Source: Trifolium pratense | Taxonomy: Eukaryota > Streptophyta > Magnoliopsida > Fabales > Fabaceae | Length of the DNA stretch: 64,000 bases | Reading direction: 5' to 3' | Assembly (NCBI RefSeq): GCF_020283565.1 | Contig: NC_060060.1 | Coordinates: 72,215,257-72,279,256, forward strand | Shown here: in pieces, positions 21,286-33,522 of the stretch | Layout: every line of letters starts with the position of its first letter | How positions within the stretch are numbered: position 1 is the first letter of the stretch | Notes under the pieces: model-generated | What the model was told of the DNA's origin: nothing | The model's database searches: none | The model's input: the letters and a program-made list of their open reading frames with translations, nothing else | Program-made: the position numbers and the translations under genes

Positions 21286-24198
21286 TAGACACATACACCT
21301 ATTGTACAAGCCAGAAGACATACACCTATTGTACAAGCCAGAAGACATTAAAAGGGAAGATAGACACATACTTGTTAATGCAACTACTTCGTAACTAATT
21401 TGTAGTTAGAAATCCTAGTTAAATTTGATATTTCATATCTACCAAGGTCCAAGTTCCTCGCAATATTGGACCATCTTAAGCATCTTTTCTTTACAAAAGA
21501 CACAAGCAAGGTAGACAAAAAAAACTTTCCCTAATAGCTCAACAAGAATCAAGACATCAGATTGTACAAGTATAAGTATAAACTAGACCTTTTTGGCATC
21601 CTTCTCGTAAACAGAATAAAACAGTTCAAGCAATCTCTCTCGGGTGAAGGATTTTATTTCACCCATCATGCCAAAGTCATAATAAATAATTGATTCATCA
21701 ACATCAATAGCAAGATTTCCAGGATGTGGATCAGCATGAAAGAAACCTGTTTTCAATATCTGTAATACAAGCAAAAATTAATAAAATTAAGGTTATATAA
21801 AAATTTCCATTACCCAAGGAGATGAATAAAATTAAAGTTTCAGACAGGAACAAAGTTGAGACCTGAATCAAGTACGCCTCAATAGCACGTGACGAGATCC
21901 TCAATCGATCATAACCACGAGAAGTTAATGTATCCACTTGATTTATTTTAACACCTGTTCCCAGAAAATAAAATCAAAGTAAGAGCAGTAATGAATCCGG
22001 TTCAGTGGCATAATGAACGAGACAAGGAATATGTACTATTCAAGATGATAACCTGGTACATACTCCAACGTCAACACCTTCATTGCTGTATAATCCCAAT
22101 AAACCAGCTACAAGAGTGCAAATGAAGGATATTCAGTTATATACTACGTAGATTATATTCAACAAGTTTGCAATATTTGAGACACGTTTATGAAGGTCAT
22201 TGTAAATCAAGTTTCAAGGAAGCTGAAACAATCCAAATATTTAATAGGATTTAGTATTGTAGCAGGAAACATACAGGTACTCGGACCCACTTTATATTTC
22301 GAAAATCTCGACGGAACCTATCTGCATTCTTCCCTTCATTTATGTAATCAATTTCTTGATACAAAATCCTGAAAATTCGCACGTGCAGGACAATATCAAT
22401 TATACAAGGCAATGTACAAAGTATTAAAAATAATGGCAAGAACAAGTAATGACAGTAGATAAATGAATCCGAAAAAGAGTTGCTCAGACTTTAACAAGTA
22501 ATGAGAGAAGGTGAAATTTTCTTCTAACATAATGTCGGTACTGCTTACGTTGCACATTCTTCATATATGCCGATCCAATCTCTAGTTGGACCACCTAGAG
22601 TTTCACTTTTCTGAAAATACTCCGCAATCAGCTTTAAATTTTCTGGACAGGGAAAGCAAACTTGTTACTTTAAGAAAAAGAAATTACAACAATTACCAAG
22701 CTTTAACGTCACTTGATTGATGGTACAATAGTACCTTACAATAACCAGACCAGATATTTCTTTTGCAATCAAAGCGGTAAATAAATCATGCAAATCATGT
22801 ATATAAAATTTAGTTGTATATATTATGATATATTTTCTGTGAATGATTAGAATTCGACTTGTATTGTTCTCATAATCTAACAAGTTCTTCCATTTTCTGA
22901 GTTTCGTAATATTAGAGATTGTAAATCATCTATCGAAGTCGAAAATTGTACAAATGGTAGAAACAAAATGAGCACAACTTACGCAAGTCAATGTCAAAAA
23001 GCTTCTTTAAGCCAGGCCTTTGAACTTTGATAACTACTTTTTCACCATTGTGCAGAATTGCACGGTGTACCTGACCAAGACTTGCAGCGGCAATTGGCCG
23101 GTCTTCAAACTCTTTAAACAATACATTAATGGGAGCACCTAATTCACTCTCAATAAAGCCTCGTGCTTTCTCTGGGGAGAAAGCAGGTACCTTGTCCTGA
23201 AGAGTTTAAATTGAGAGTTAAGAATAAAAAATCTGTCCTACAAGTTTAATACACTAAATCAACGAATCTCCAATGAGCCTGAAAAATCTACAAAAATACC
23301 TGCAATTTTGCGAGTTCATCCACAAATTCAGAGGGAAATAGATCCGACCTTGTTGACGATAACTGTCCAAGTTTAATGAAAGTTGGACCGAGCTGTAATA
23401 CACACTCCCTTAGCCATGAAGCAGTTTTCCGCCTTCTGCTTTTCTAAAATGCAATGTTAAATTACTTCAGCTCAGCAAAGCACAATCACAAACAGAAATT
23501 TAATCGATTATTTCTAAAAATAGAAACTAATGGAGTGAGGGTTGAAGAAATGTTTTCTGAGAAAGTTTCTACTTCAAGCAGCTATGGTTAAAGTCCTGAT
23601 AATAACTACCAGAACCTACCTGCTTTTCTTCTGTAAAGCCACCCACATAAGCCCATTTTGCATTGTCCAAAAGAACACGGACACGTAAAGAAAGAACAAA
23701 GGACCAGACATCAATAGATCTCTGCCAGGAATTGTAATTCTCATTGGCCCAACTGAAGCCTTCGTCTGACGGCAAAACCTTTAGCTCCTCCAACGGAGGA
23801 AGTTCTTTGGAGGTTTCCGGTTTCGTTGTGTTTGGCAATGTTGGAGTAGGATCTCGTCTTACCAAACTTGCTCCATTAACAAGTTGCTTTGAGCCATTCA
23901 CCGTCTCCACTTTCTTCTCTGAAATTGTCCTTTTTTTCACTAGCTCAGTTGCCGGTAACATTTTAACAGCTCTACCATTAGTACCATATTTTGAGGGAGG
24001 CACTTCTGTCTGTCGCATTTCCACCACAAATCTATGAAATTTATCATTGCCTGGCTTATTAGATCCCGACCTTTCATTCTTCGATAATTTATGAGCTGAA
24101 ATTGAGCCTATAAAACCAAGATTGTCTAGTGATCTTCGTTGATTTACTGCCTCTATATTGTTACAATAACAACCATTCAAAGCCATTATCACTGCCAT
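19410..24198 (-). CDS. ABC1K7: Plastid ABC1/UbiB-family atypical kinase, ABC1K7/SIA1-like
   Basis: Sixteen exons join in frame to 708 aa: 24198-23620, 23443-23300, 23196-22983, 22642-22549, 22368-22275, 22107-22053, 21954-21863, 21759-21589, 21106-21050, 20946-20863, 20680-20596, 20331-20270, 20186-20112, 20021-19917, 19712-19571, 19483-19410. All the atypical-kinase marks are present: KLGQ (~217-220), the Ala-rich loop AAAS (~277) replacing the Gly loop, the VIK lysine (~298), YQEID (~348), catalytic HADPHPGN (~432) and DFGMMG (~452). Conserved C-terminal blocks ('[17 protein letters not shown]', '[16 protein letters not shown]') and two hydrophobic segments match plastid ABC1K7/8 proteins, which affect chloroplast lipids and iron/oxidative stress responses. 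The Ser/Lys-rich first ~100 residues suit a transit peptide. The paralogue ABC1K8 is less likely given the C-terminus. Confidence 0.92.
21241..21284. repeat. (TG)22 microsatellite
   Basis: An uninterrupted 44-base TG repeat in intron 8 of the ABC1 kinase gene, followed by two copies of 'acacctattgtacaagccagaagac' sequence near 21294-21345. Confidence 0.95.
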
Positions 24199-24216
24199 TT
24201 ATGGTGGTGATGACAC

Positions 24217-25003
24217 CTACAAAAAAAAAATCAGTATCAACAATAAGAAAAAGAAATGGTAAATATCAAATTAGTTCTTGTTAGAACAAGAACCCTGGTC
24301 TAAAAGAAAACATATCTGAAAAACGCAAACAATGAACACATGATATTTGATCGCGGTATTCGGCCAATTGTGTCCGTGTCTACGACTGCAAAGCGGCTAT
24401 AGTACCTTTGTATTATTCAAGTTTAGAGTTACATGATATAACAAATTGTGTTTAAATACTACGATACAACTTACAAAAGATTACCCCTAAACCATACCCA
24501 ACAGTTCGAGCGACCTGCCCACTTGTCAGTAAACTATGAGTCATACCGAACAGTGCTAAACTCCAACTAGAGAATCAATCAATGAACAATATAATTTGGA
24601 ATCTCAAAAGAACAAGGCCAAAAAAGTATTAACACATTGAAATGTTAAACAAGAAATAACTGAATTGGCAACAGCTCAATTCCACTGCCATATCTAAAAT
24701 AGTAAAGTAGCTAGCCATGTTGTTTAATTGAATTGAATGTCAACATGATCTTTGGATTGAAATAGAAAGAAAGTGTTTTTCAATGCAGAACATGCATAAA
24801 ATAAAAACTAACTAACTAACTAACCAATAAAACATAAAAAGGTTATGAACTCTATCAGAGATCATTGGTTATCATATTATATATGAAACTTCAAATCCTA
24901 GAGTTTAATATTGATTTAGAAACATGAAAGAGAACAATACATACAGTATACATAAATAGATTAACCGACAAGACAATAATTTTCATCAAATTACATTACA
25001 TAC
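24217..25003 (-). other. Probable 5' UTR intron of the ABC1 kinase gene
   Basis: On the minus strand a donor-like CTGG|GTATGT (25003) and an acceptor TTTTTTTGTAG|GTGTC (24217) bracket 787 AT-rich bases just before the start codon at 24198. The upstream leader would be near 25004-25070, which is CT-rich on that strand. This is a splice-motif inference; no coding sequence is involved. Confidence 0.5.
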
Positions 25004-25148
25004 CCAGTTAGTGAAGAACACAAACAATTGAGAGAAGAAGAGTGAAACGGAAGGTTGAAGCATACAACAGAGATAGTAGGAGGAGGATGTTATTGCTTCC
25101 ACGTTTCAAATCAAAGGTGTAGCAAGTGGTTGAACTTGAACATCAAGC

Positions 25149-25168
25149 ATTATTATTATTATTATTAT
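25149..25168. repeat. (ATT)n microsatellite
   Basis: About seven ATT units in the region upstream of the ABC1 kinase gene. Confidence 0.85.
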
Positions 25169-25511
25169 AGATTTTCTCAATGCTTTTTTGTTTTCATTTT
25201 TATTAAAAAAATTTGGTATAATAAATACAACAAAAGTGAGGTGGGGCTTTTATTAATATTTCAGAAAACAAAGAAAAAATGAAGAAATGAATTGGAATGT
25301 TCGATTACCACAAATGAGACAGAAGGTTTGTTGTGTGTATAGGTGGGTCTCTTTGAACCGCGCATCTCATATGTTTAGTTCATCCTTCGGTTAATAAAAC
25401 GTGCGGTACTCTTTTTGTGGGAAAATAATATCTGTTTTTTTTCTTTTCTTTTATCAAAATATATATATCTCTTTCTCGTTAAAATATACTTTTAATACAT
25501 CATATTATATA

Positions 25512-26065
25512 TGCAAGATCAGAATGAAGAGCAGGTGAGGAAGCCGAAAGTAAATGAAGGTCGTCGGACAAGGACAAGGACATGCTCTCATTATAACGAA
25601 CTATATTTCTTAACATATCTTCGATGACCACGTAAGTTATATATGTTGATTTTTACAACTTCATAATTTTTTTTAGGTAATTCTAATTTATTAATTAATT
25701 CCATTTGTCTTTATTTTGGTAGGTTTGAGATTCTTATCCCTGTCAACCCCAATACAAAGGTCAAAAAGTTCGAGACTCCCGACCACGCTTGATTTCATAC
25801 CAAAATGACATGCAGATGGTTGGCGGACCTCTCCACCATTGTTTACATGTTTTTGGACCTAGCTTTGATCCGTACCTTTGTGGAGAGGTGGCATGAGGCG
25901 ACCTAAAACTTCCACTTGTCGTTGGGGGAGATTATAGTGACGCTAGATGACATGTCCTGTCTACTGCATCTCCCCATCGAGTGGCGTCTACTCAACCACT
26001 ACGGGATCATGACAAGAGATGAAGGTTCTTTGCTAATTGCGGCACTTCTTGGAGCAGAACCATAG
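25512..26065 (+). pseudogene. Plant mobile domain (PMD/MAIL-type) fragment
   Basis: The reading frame from 25805 encodes 'LALIRTFVERWHEAT', then a stop (TAA near 25904), then 'NFHLSLGEIIVTLDDMSCLL' and 'HLPIEWRLLNHYGIMTRDEG', ending at TAG 26063-26065. This is the FxxRWHxETxxFHxxxGExTxTLxDV pattern of the plant mobile domain, found in MAIN/MAIL proteins and Mutator-like and retrotransposon relatives. The upstream part (25512-25800) fits a damaged N-terminal region. The internal stop and missing C-terminal half make it a relic. It sits in the shared upstream region of two divergent genes. Confidence 0.75.
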
Positions 26066-26536
26066 TCGACCAGTCTATGATAGAAAACGCACTTTGAAAT
26101 AGGAAAAGCTTAATGAAATTCAAACATAATATCAAAAGAATTATTAGAAAAATTACATCAATTTAGAGACTCCATCAAGTGTCTCAACTTCAAAATTAAA
26201 TATAACAATTGAGACCTAAATGGTATCTCCCTCTAAGAAATGTTTAGATGTTAAATGAAAGAGGTGACTGAGAAGAGTTTTTATAATTTTTTTTGCTATC
26301 TCTTGATTGGTCAATGTCACGTCATGGCTGCACAAGTGGACAATCAACTGATGCAGAATACTTGACCACCAACCGATCAGGTAGCAGATGTCGATTTTCA
26401 AAATTTCTCTAAATTTTTTATTTTTATAAGATTCGCTTCTTAAGTTGTAGAATGAAAAAATTGAAAATTAACAAGGGCTCGCGAGAAACGCATAACACTA
26501 AAAGAAATTCTCTAAAAACAAAAAGATATAAGAAAA
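26066..26536. other. Intergenic, nothing identified
   Basis: AT-rich DNA between the PMD relic and the uL13m promoter. No gene or clear repeat is seen. Confidence 0.5.
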
Positions 26537-26571
26537 TGGGCTTCTAGCAAAAAAAACATGGGCTTGGCCCA
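26537..26571 (+). promoter_or_regulatory. Site II promoter elements of the uL13m gene
   Basis: TGGGCT occurs at 26537-26542 and 26559-26564, and GGCCCA (inverted TGGGCC) at 26566-26571, about 315-350 bp before the start codon. Site II motifs (TGGGCY) are the known binding sites of TCP factors in plant promoters for mitochondrial and ribosomal proteins, which fits this gene. Function here is inferred. Confidence 0.6.
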
Positions 26572-26884
26572 TGATGGGAGAGAGAGCGATTCGACCAAAA
26601 AAAAACTGTGTAGCAACTAACAACAGAACAGTGCGCACGACAAGAAGAAAAGCAAGCATTGGCCGAAAAGAGAAGAAGAAAGAGCTGTGGCAGTGAACGT
26701 TGGCACTGTTTCTGAAATTTTAGTATGTTGTTCTTTTCATTGTACTCATTTTGTTACTGTTTTTCTCTTCGATATAACCCTTGTTTCTACACAGTTTTCT
26801 TCATAACTCAACGCATCTTAAAAATTATTTTCTAATTTTTTTTTTCGAGTAGGAAGAAGATTGAAATAAGAAACAGAAGCAAAA

Positions 26885-29800
26885 ATGAAGATGTTAAACT
26901 CGTTCAACGCTAAGGTAACTAATTTTGAAAATTCCTTGTTATTAGAAAATTGTTTATTCAAATATGCATGCCAAGTGTTTGTCAAAATGCACTTGTTATT
27001 TGGTTTATTAAAATCAGCGTTACATGGGATGCAATTGAATTTTGTTTGGAATTGTATTTTCAAAAATGTTGTTTTTGTTTTGTTTTCAGAGAGCTGCAGC
27101 TGGAATTAGACGCATTAATCTTGATGGTCTCCGATGGCGGGTTTTTGATGCCAAGGGCCAGGTGAGTCTTCGGTTTTTGTCTGTTTTCTTCTTCTGAATA
27201 ATGAAACAGGGAGTGAGTCTGACTAAATAATAATTGTGATGTAAAACAGTTTTTGATTCTTTTACGTATCTGATTTTAGAGTAAGCTTCTGTTAGACTTG
27301 TAGAATATGTTATGGTTTTGCATTGCATCTCGAGAAAGGAATAAAATGCGAGATAGTAGGTTAATGAAATATGAAATGGTTCCCAATCATTTAGCTGATC
27401 GGCTTGCATATCATGTAGTGTACTAGTAGGTTTGAAAGTTAAATAAGAATAAGGAAGTAGAAACACTTTAAAATAGTAGCTGTTCCCATATCGTATACGG
27501 TATACATGTCGGATGCTTCTTATATTTTGTAACTTTTTGCATTGATTTTTGAGTCATACCAATACAGATGTGAATACTATAATAACTAAATAAATTTTAA
27601 AAAATTTTAAAATTTTTTTATGCCTATAATGACTGGTGTTCACTTTTTAATCATTAATTCTCTCTTTTGGTTAAGGAGTTGTTCTTTATGCTAATTTTAT
27701 TATACGTGTCTCGCCCTAATTAAAATGTGTTGTATCCCCATGTGGTATTTGCCCTTTTTAGGTGAAAAGTTACCCTCATAATAGGACTAGTCAATTTCAC
27801 TCTAATAATCTAGAATGAACGTAAATCTTTTGCAACATCTAGTTCTTAAGCTAGTTCAGATGAGAACATATATTTTATCTAAATTATCATAAGTAATTAA
27901 TTACTTATTTCGGAAGGTTAAGCCATGAACCAATATTGGCGGAACATTCTGAAACAATTTATTGGGTGGATTACTTATAAGCACGTGCTATTTGAGATTG
28001 TGTAGAAAATTCCTTCGACTTTTTATGCACTTTTGGCTGGCGTCTGGACTCTAGATTGTGATCTACTACTGAGTGATTCACTAATTTGAAGTCATAAGAT
28101 GATTTTGCTAATTCACATGTTCCTCGTGTAGATCCTTGGGAGGTTAGCATCTAAAATAGCTACTGTAGTTATGGGAAAGGATAAGCCAACTTATACTCCT
28201 AATCGTGATGATGGAGATATGTGCATTGTGCTTAATGCCAAGGATATTGCTGTTACTGGAAGAAAACTTACAGACAAGGTCTACTACTGGCATACAGGGC
28301 ACGTTCTTTGCATTACTTCATTTTAATACTTTTTGTTAGTAGCAACGAATATTTATAATTTTAGGCTTCTTATAAATCAAATGGTTTTATTCAGATTTAG
28401 ATGCCTGTCTTTTAAGAAATTTTGCTTCCAATATTATAATTTTTGTTTTGTTTCTGGTTTTTTGTGCCACATAATCTTTTGGTATTATTCAGACTATTCT
28501 GACATAAAGTAGTGACATGTAGGTATATTGGCCACCTTAAGAAAAGAGTTCTGAAGGATCAGATGGCCAAAGACCCTACAGATGTTATTCGCAAAGCTGT
28601 TCTGCGCATGCTGCCTAAAAACAACTTACGTGATGTAAGTGCTTTAGAGACCGATATTTTTAGGATTTTTTTTAAAATGAGTATGGAATTAAATTACTGG
28701 TGCTCAGAATGAGTGTTTTTTCATTGTTGGTTTGAATTTTGCTAGAGTAGAGTCCTATTTGAGACCAAAAATAGAAATTTTCGAACAGTATGAAATGACA
28801 TTGTAAGGATGCTTGATCATGATTTCCAGAACTTATTCCTACCATAGGAATCAAGTCTAATGAAAGGGACTTGAGGGTATCTTTAGTGGAGAACAAAATT
28901 GATATTGTGGTAGGAACTAATGGTTTTCCAAAACAGTGCCCTGCAGGTAGCATTATAAAAACCTGTGGATTTCTAAAATATCTCTACAATTATACTTCAA
29001 AAATAATTGTAAGACCCGAAAAAATACAAAATTATAAAATATATTCTTGTAGGTTCAAATCTTTTAGAATCTATTTCTTATAGTCTAACCCATAAAAGTC
29101 CATGACCGTTTGATGCCAAATTACAATTCAAAAGAACAAAAGAAAATAACGAGGACAGTGTCAATGCAATATATCCTTTAAAATTTCACAACCATGTTTC
29201 TCCCGTAAGAATCTCAAATTTTCACAATCGTAGACAGTAATCCAGCTATTTGGAGTATGAGACGAGAACTATTCATCCTATGTTGCGGGAGCAAGTGTCT
29301 TGACTTATTTTTCTATGGATTCTAAAATAGCAGTCCTGTAATGACACTGTTGAACTTTCTGCTGTCGTCCATTCTAAATGGTAAATTTGGCAACAAAAAA
29401 ACCACTTTCATCATTCCAAATCAATCAAATATAAGCAAGTGACCTAAATTTCTTAGAAAACTTTTAACCACCAAAACTTTTACCTATAAACCTTGAATAG
29501 TGTAACAAAGCAAGAGTATGTTCATATAAAATTCCTAATGATGAACTCGGAGAATTTCACTTTAGAGTTCAATAGAAGGTTTAGGGGAGAGTAGTTACCA
29601 AATTTTTGAAGGTTACGGCATCCCACAAGCCTTTGTGATGATGTAGAACGGTACTAGTCAACGACCTAACAATGAAAGTCGAACTACAGGAATGGCATTG
29701 TGTACTCCAACATGAACTGAACATGTGACTTTTTTGTCGTTCGATCTACTAGTTGTGCCACATGCCAGCCAACTTCCTGATTTGTTGTTTCTTCTATTTA

Positions 29801-30343
29801 TCATAGGATCCAATGTTTAATGTTTAACTTAAGTACTTTGCTTGCACTTTGTTTTATAAAAGAAAGAAGGGCATTAAGGAACATTGCTATCAATGTATAT
29901 AAAATTCATCAGGTCATTTTCATACATGTGCAGAGACGAAGGTTCAATGACCTATTGCTAAATAATTGTTTTCTTGATAGCTGTGGTTTTCAATTATTTT
30001 TCTTTTCATCTTAGAGCTTATTTCTTGTTCTCTTTAATTGGTTATACTACATTGAAGAATTGTTCATCTAAGTTGCATTATCTTTCATTATTGCTAATGT
30101 GTGTAGGATAGGGACCGGAAATTAAGGATCTTTCCTGGCAGTGAGCACCCTTTTGCTGATCGGCCACTTGAACCTTATGTGATGCCTCCTAGGACAGTAC
30201 GAGAAATGAGACCAAGAGCAAGGCGTGCAATGATTCGAGCACAGAAAAAGGCGGAGCAGCAACAAGAGAATGCTGAGCAGCGACAGAATGCTGAAGATAT
30301 GAAGAATGGAAAAAAGAGTGAAGCACAGGAAGAGAGTGCATGA
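26885..30343 (+). CDS. Mitochondrial large-subunit ribosomal protein uL13 (L13)
   Basis: Five exons join in frame: 26885-26914, 27090-27161, 28132-28298, 28523-28634 and 30107-30343, giving 205 aa. The product is the organellar uL13 of the large ribosomal subunit. Typical blocks are '[20 protein letters not shown]', '[20 protein letters not shown]', '[18 protein letters not shown]', '[19 protein letters not shown]' and 'EHPF'. The short N-terminus without a long presequence and the Glu/Lys-rich tail agree with the plant mitochondrial form (Arabidopsis At3g01790 type, from memory). The chloroplast protein would carry a longer transit peptide. The third intron must start with GC, not GT, to keep the 'WHTGYIGH' frame. 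The gene is divergent from the ABC1 kinase gene, and site II motifs lie upstream. Confidence 0.93.
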
Positions 30344-31600
30344 AAACACTATTTCCTCATGGGGATTGGTGCTGACCTATGGGTTATCCTTTGAATGAGA
30401 AGTAGGCTTTATCTGTTTTCTTTTAGCAAGTCCTATAATGTAATACTGAACTGTGTTTGAATTATTTTGTTTTAAGGTCTCCTAGTAAGAGTGTTGTTAA
30501 GAAGAAACTGTGTGTATTACACAATCTTGCATCTTTTTGTGATAATGCTTCAAGTTCAAGCCAGAAAGTTTAAATCATCAGACTACCATTTTGGCATTCT
30601 AAAGGTACATTTGGCAATTGACATCATTTTTTTGGGACTAAATTTGGCATCAATTTTAATAGTCCAAAGATGACATGCATGATATAAATCCTCCCAATAT
30701 GTAAAGTGACAATAAAATGATTTTCTTATCATGCTCTGCATTACATCATTGTGGACTACTGTATTTTGATTTTACTTCAGGTCTTTAGAGAATTAAGCAC
30801 TAGTTTGTGACCTGGTTTGGATCAGGTCAGTGTGTGAATGCAAATGGAAATTGAAAACATGTCAAACTTGTTTTTATTTTTAAAGTGATGCTGGCAACCT
30901 TATCCCACTGCATAGAGAACAGGCTTTGGGGGAGCAGAGTGGTGGAAGCCACAAAACCACAAAATTGTATTATTTCGTCTCTTCTTAAAGACAAAGACAT
31001 GTATAAAAAAAAAAAAAAAAAAAAAAAAGACAGATGAAAAAACTAATTGTGGATATTGTTGCTTCTTTGCTAGAAAATTTCTTAAGAAAATCAAACTTAA
31101 TTGAGTGTGAAGGAGCTTAACATGGCTAAACCAATAAAGGAACTAGAAAAAGACGAAGGTTATAAGAGATTGTGACTCCTTCAAATATTTTTATAGTAAA
31201 GAGGAGTAAGCTCCAAGGCTACCATCAAGAACCTTCATAAGAAGAACTTAAGAAGCATGGTGGGAAATTGCTTTACTTTTAGCAATTTCATATGATGATG
31301 GGTTGAAGAGGATGTTTGAGGCCGGTGCTATACACGTTCTATGATTTCTTCAGCCACCATCCGAATAGGGTGAAATATTTTAAAGTGTAACACGTTGTAA
31401 AGATCAATCATAATTTGAAGGACAAAAAGCTGATTAGAGAAAAATATTTACTTGTCTTTTTGGTATTTTCCCAACAGAAAATACTATTAAAGGCTTAAAT
31501 ATATTTTGGAAATTCAAATATACAATTTTGTTTCAAGTCTTTCTTTAATACTCGCAATTACATCACGGTTGTCCCAATAAAATTTGCTAATGTTGAAATT
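30344..31600. other. 3' flank of uL13m and intergenic stretch
   Basis: AT-rich, with a 24-A run at 31005-31028. Short open frames here lack coding character. No repeat family is recognised. Confidence 0.5.
31005..31028. repeat. Poly(A) tract of 24 bases
   Basis: Uninterrupted A24 after 'acatgtat'. It could be the tail of an unrecognised retroposed sequence ending here, or plain slippage. Confidence 0.9.
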
Positions 31601-31611
31601 TGTCGAGGTAT

Positions 31612-31740
31612 TTGTTGGTCAAGTAGTTAGTGGTTAGAATTTCATCTTTTAAAGTGAATAGATGAGAGTATCAGAGTTCAAACCCCGGTCCTTAGAATAA
31701 CACATAATGTCTTTGTCAACTGAGGTATGCTCACATGAGA
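31612..31740 (-). mobile_element. tRNA-derived SINE, minus strand
   Basis: On the minus strand the A-box-like 'tacctcagttgacaaagac' is followed by GGGGTTTGAACTC and the 3' part 'ctaaccactaactacttgacc'. Order and sequence match the plus-strand copies at 13504 and 58978. Confidence 0.6.
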
Positions 31741-31791
31741 CTAACATTGCTATGTAACTTATATTTCACCTTTTAGTTATTATATAACTTA

Positions 31792-31915
31792 CTCCCTCCG
31801 TCCCAAAATATAAGGGAAAATTGGTCAACTAAAGTTGATGTATCTAGTCCAAATTTTTAACCAAATACATCAACTTTCTTTGACCAATTTTCCCTTATAT
31901 TTTGGGACAGAGTAG
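31792..31915. mobile_element. Stowaway MITE, 124 bp
   Basis: Inverted ends CTCCCTCCGTCCCAAAATAT and 'atattttgggacagagtag' are flanked by TA on both sides (31790-31791, 31916-31917), the standard Tc1/Mariner-type target. The arms extend almost to the centre, giving a long hairpin. Confidence 0.85.
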
Positions 31916-32896
31916 TATATTCGAGAGACTTTGTGTATTGTGCATTTAAGAGACTACAATTATTCGAGAGATTAAAACTATTTGAGATAAAAACAAAACA
32001 ATAATAACCAAAAGAAAAAAAAATTATAATTTTTTTTTCATAAATTATCATTTACTCTCATTGTTAATTTAAAAAATTGAAAATAAAGTTACATTTATAA
32101 TAATAATTTATGGGCATAGTGATTTTTGTTTTTACCAAAAGGATCTATAATATTCCCTTTGATCTCATATACATAAGTAAATTTTTACATTTTAGGATGA
32201 TTCAATAACTAATATATCTGATACATATTATAGACTAATGGCTAGTCTCGTTTGACCCAGCTTTTTTTAGAGTTTATGCAAACAACTGATGCAATATAAA
32301 TTAGGTTTTGTGCTATCTTATAAGTTCACACTAGTGAAAATTGTAATTTTATAAGCTATTTTATCATAAACTACCATGACAAACTTATAATAATATATAA
32401 AAATTTCATAAGTTGTTTGCATAAACTCTAAAGCTGAGCCAAACGAGCTCTAAATACATTAATTGTTGAATGAAACTAAAAAGTAAATAAATTTGTTTAT
32501 ATGTCAGATAACCGATTATCCCAAAAGCTTAAGCTATTAGGATAGAGTCACATCAATGATTTTATATTATTACTAACACGCCCCCTCACACAAGAGCCCA
32601 CTTGGGTTTGAAGCGTGGATAATGCATAGGGTTATCTAACATATGCTTAAATTTCACTTTTTAATTAGAAAGTGAGGGGAGCAGGGAGTCGAAGATCGAA
32701 CTCTAGACCACTTAGTCATATTCTAAACTTAAGCATTTAGAATAGAGTATCTGGATAAACAATTTTATATTATTTCTAACATTATAATAAAATAAAGGGA
32801 AAAGCTAAAATAAAATACCGTATACCCAAACTCATAATATATGTAGTGTGTTTCACGGTTGGTTTACGATACAAAAGGAGACAAAACTTTATTCTA
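31916..32896. other. AT-rich intergenic stretch with a hAT-like MITE
   Basis: Apart from the inverted-repeat element at 32244-32452 no gene or feature is seen. Confidence 0.5.
32244..32452. mobile_element. hAT-like MITE, 209 bp
   Basis: The ends TAGTCTCGTTTGACCCAGC and GCTGAGCCAAACGAGCTCTA are inverted repeats, and further matching (Stem 'agagtttatgcaaacaact'/'agttgtttgcataaactct') continues inwards. No exact target duplication is visible, so the exact ends are uncertain. Confidence 0.65.
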
Positions 32897-33152
32897 CTCC
32901 CTCCGTCCCATAATGATCAAGCTAGTTGACTATGTCACGCATGTTAATGCATAATTTTGACGATTAATATTTTTAATTGTATAATAGTAAAAATTATAAA
33001 AATATGATATTTTGAAAATACTCATCGAGATGAATCCAACATCTTATATGCTAATATTTGTTTTTATTTATTAGTAAAAAAATATGGTCAAAATAAATTA
33101 TGGGAATAGTGTATATAGTCAAAATGACTCACTCATTTCGGGACCGAGGGAA
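32897..33152. mobile_element. Stowaway-like MITE, 256 bp, in the Nudix promoter region
   Basis: The left end CTCCCTCCGTCCCATAATGA and right end 'tttcgggaccgagggaa' are inverted, with TA on both sides (32895-32896, 33153-33154). It lies 370 bp upstream of the Nudix start codon. Confidence 0.7.
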
Positions 33153-33522
33153 TATTTAGTTAAGAGAAGATTGGTTGATAAAATTTGCAGCGCGTTTTGA
33201 TCTGACTGAAACTTCATAGAAAAAAAATGCACAACACAACAATTTCCTACGTTAATGCGGTAACTTGTTTCTTGTGTCTTCTTTGTTCTAATTCTAATTG
33301 TTCCTTTAAAAATGACTAATTCAAACTTCTTGCCTCTTATTGCACGGAAATTGTCTGTCCCTCTTAGGTCTATAAAGATTTGATTTCTAGTTCTTATTTT
33401 CTCCCATAGTTTCAAAAAAGTAATAATTACAACAATAATTGCTTCCACTAAAAAAACATCAATAATTGCTTTTTCTTATTCTCTTTTTTGTGTTGATTAT
33501 TACATTTGATTTGATTTTCATA

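Noticed and set aside
26818..27466. Frames overlapping uL13m exons on either strand
   Set aside because: Shadows or intron read-through of the uL13m gene.
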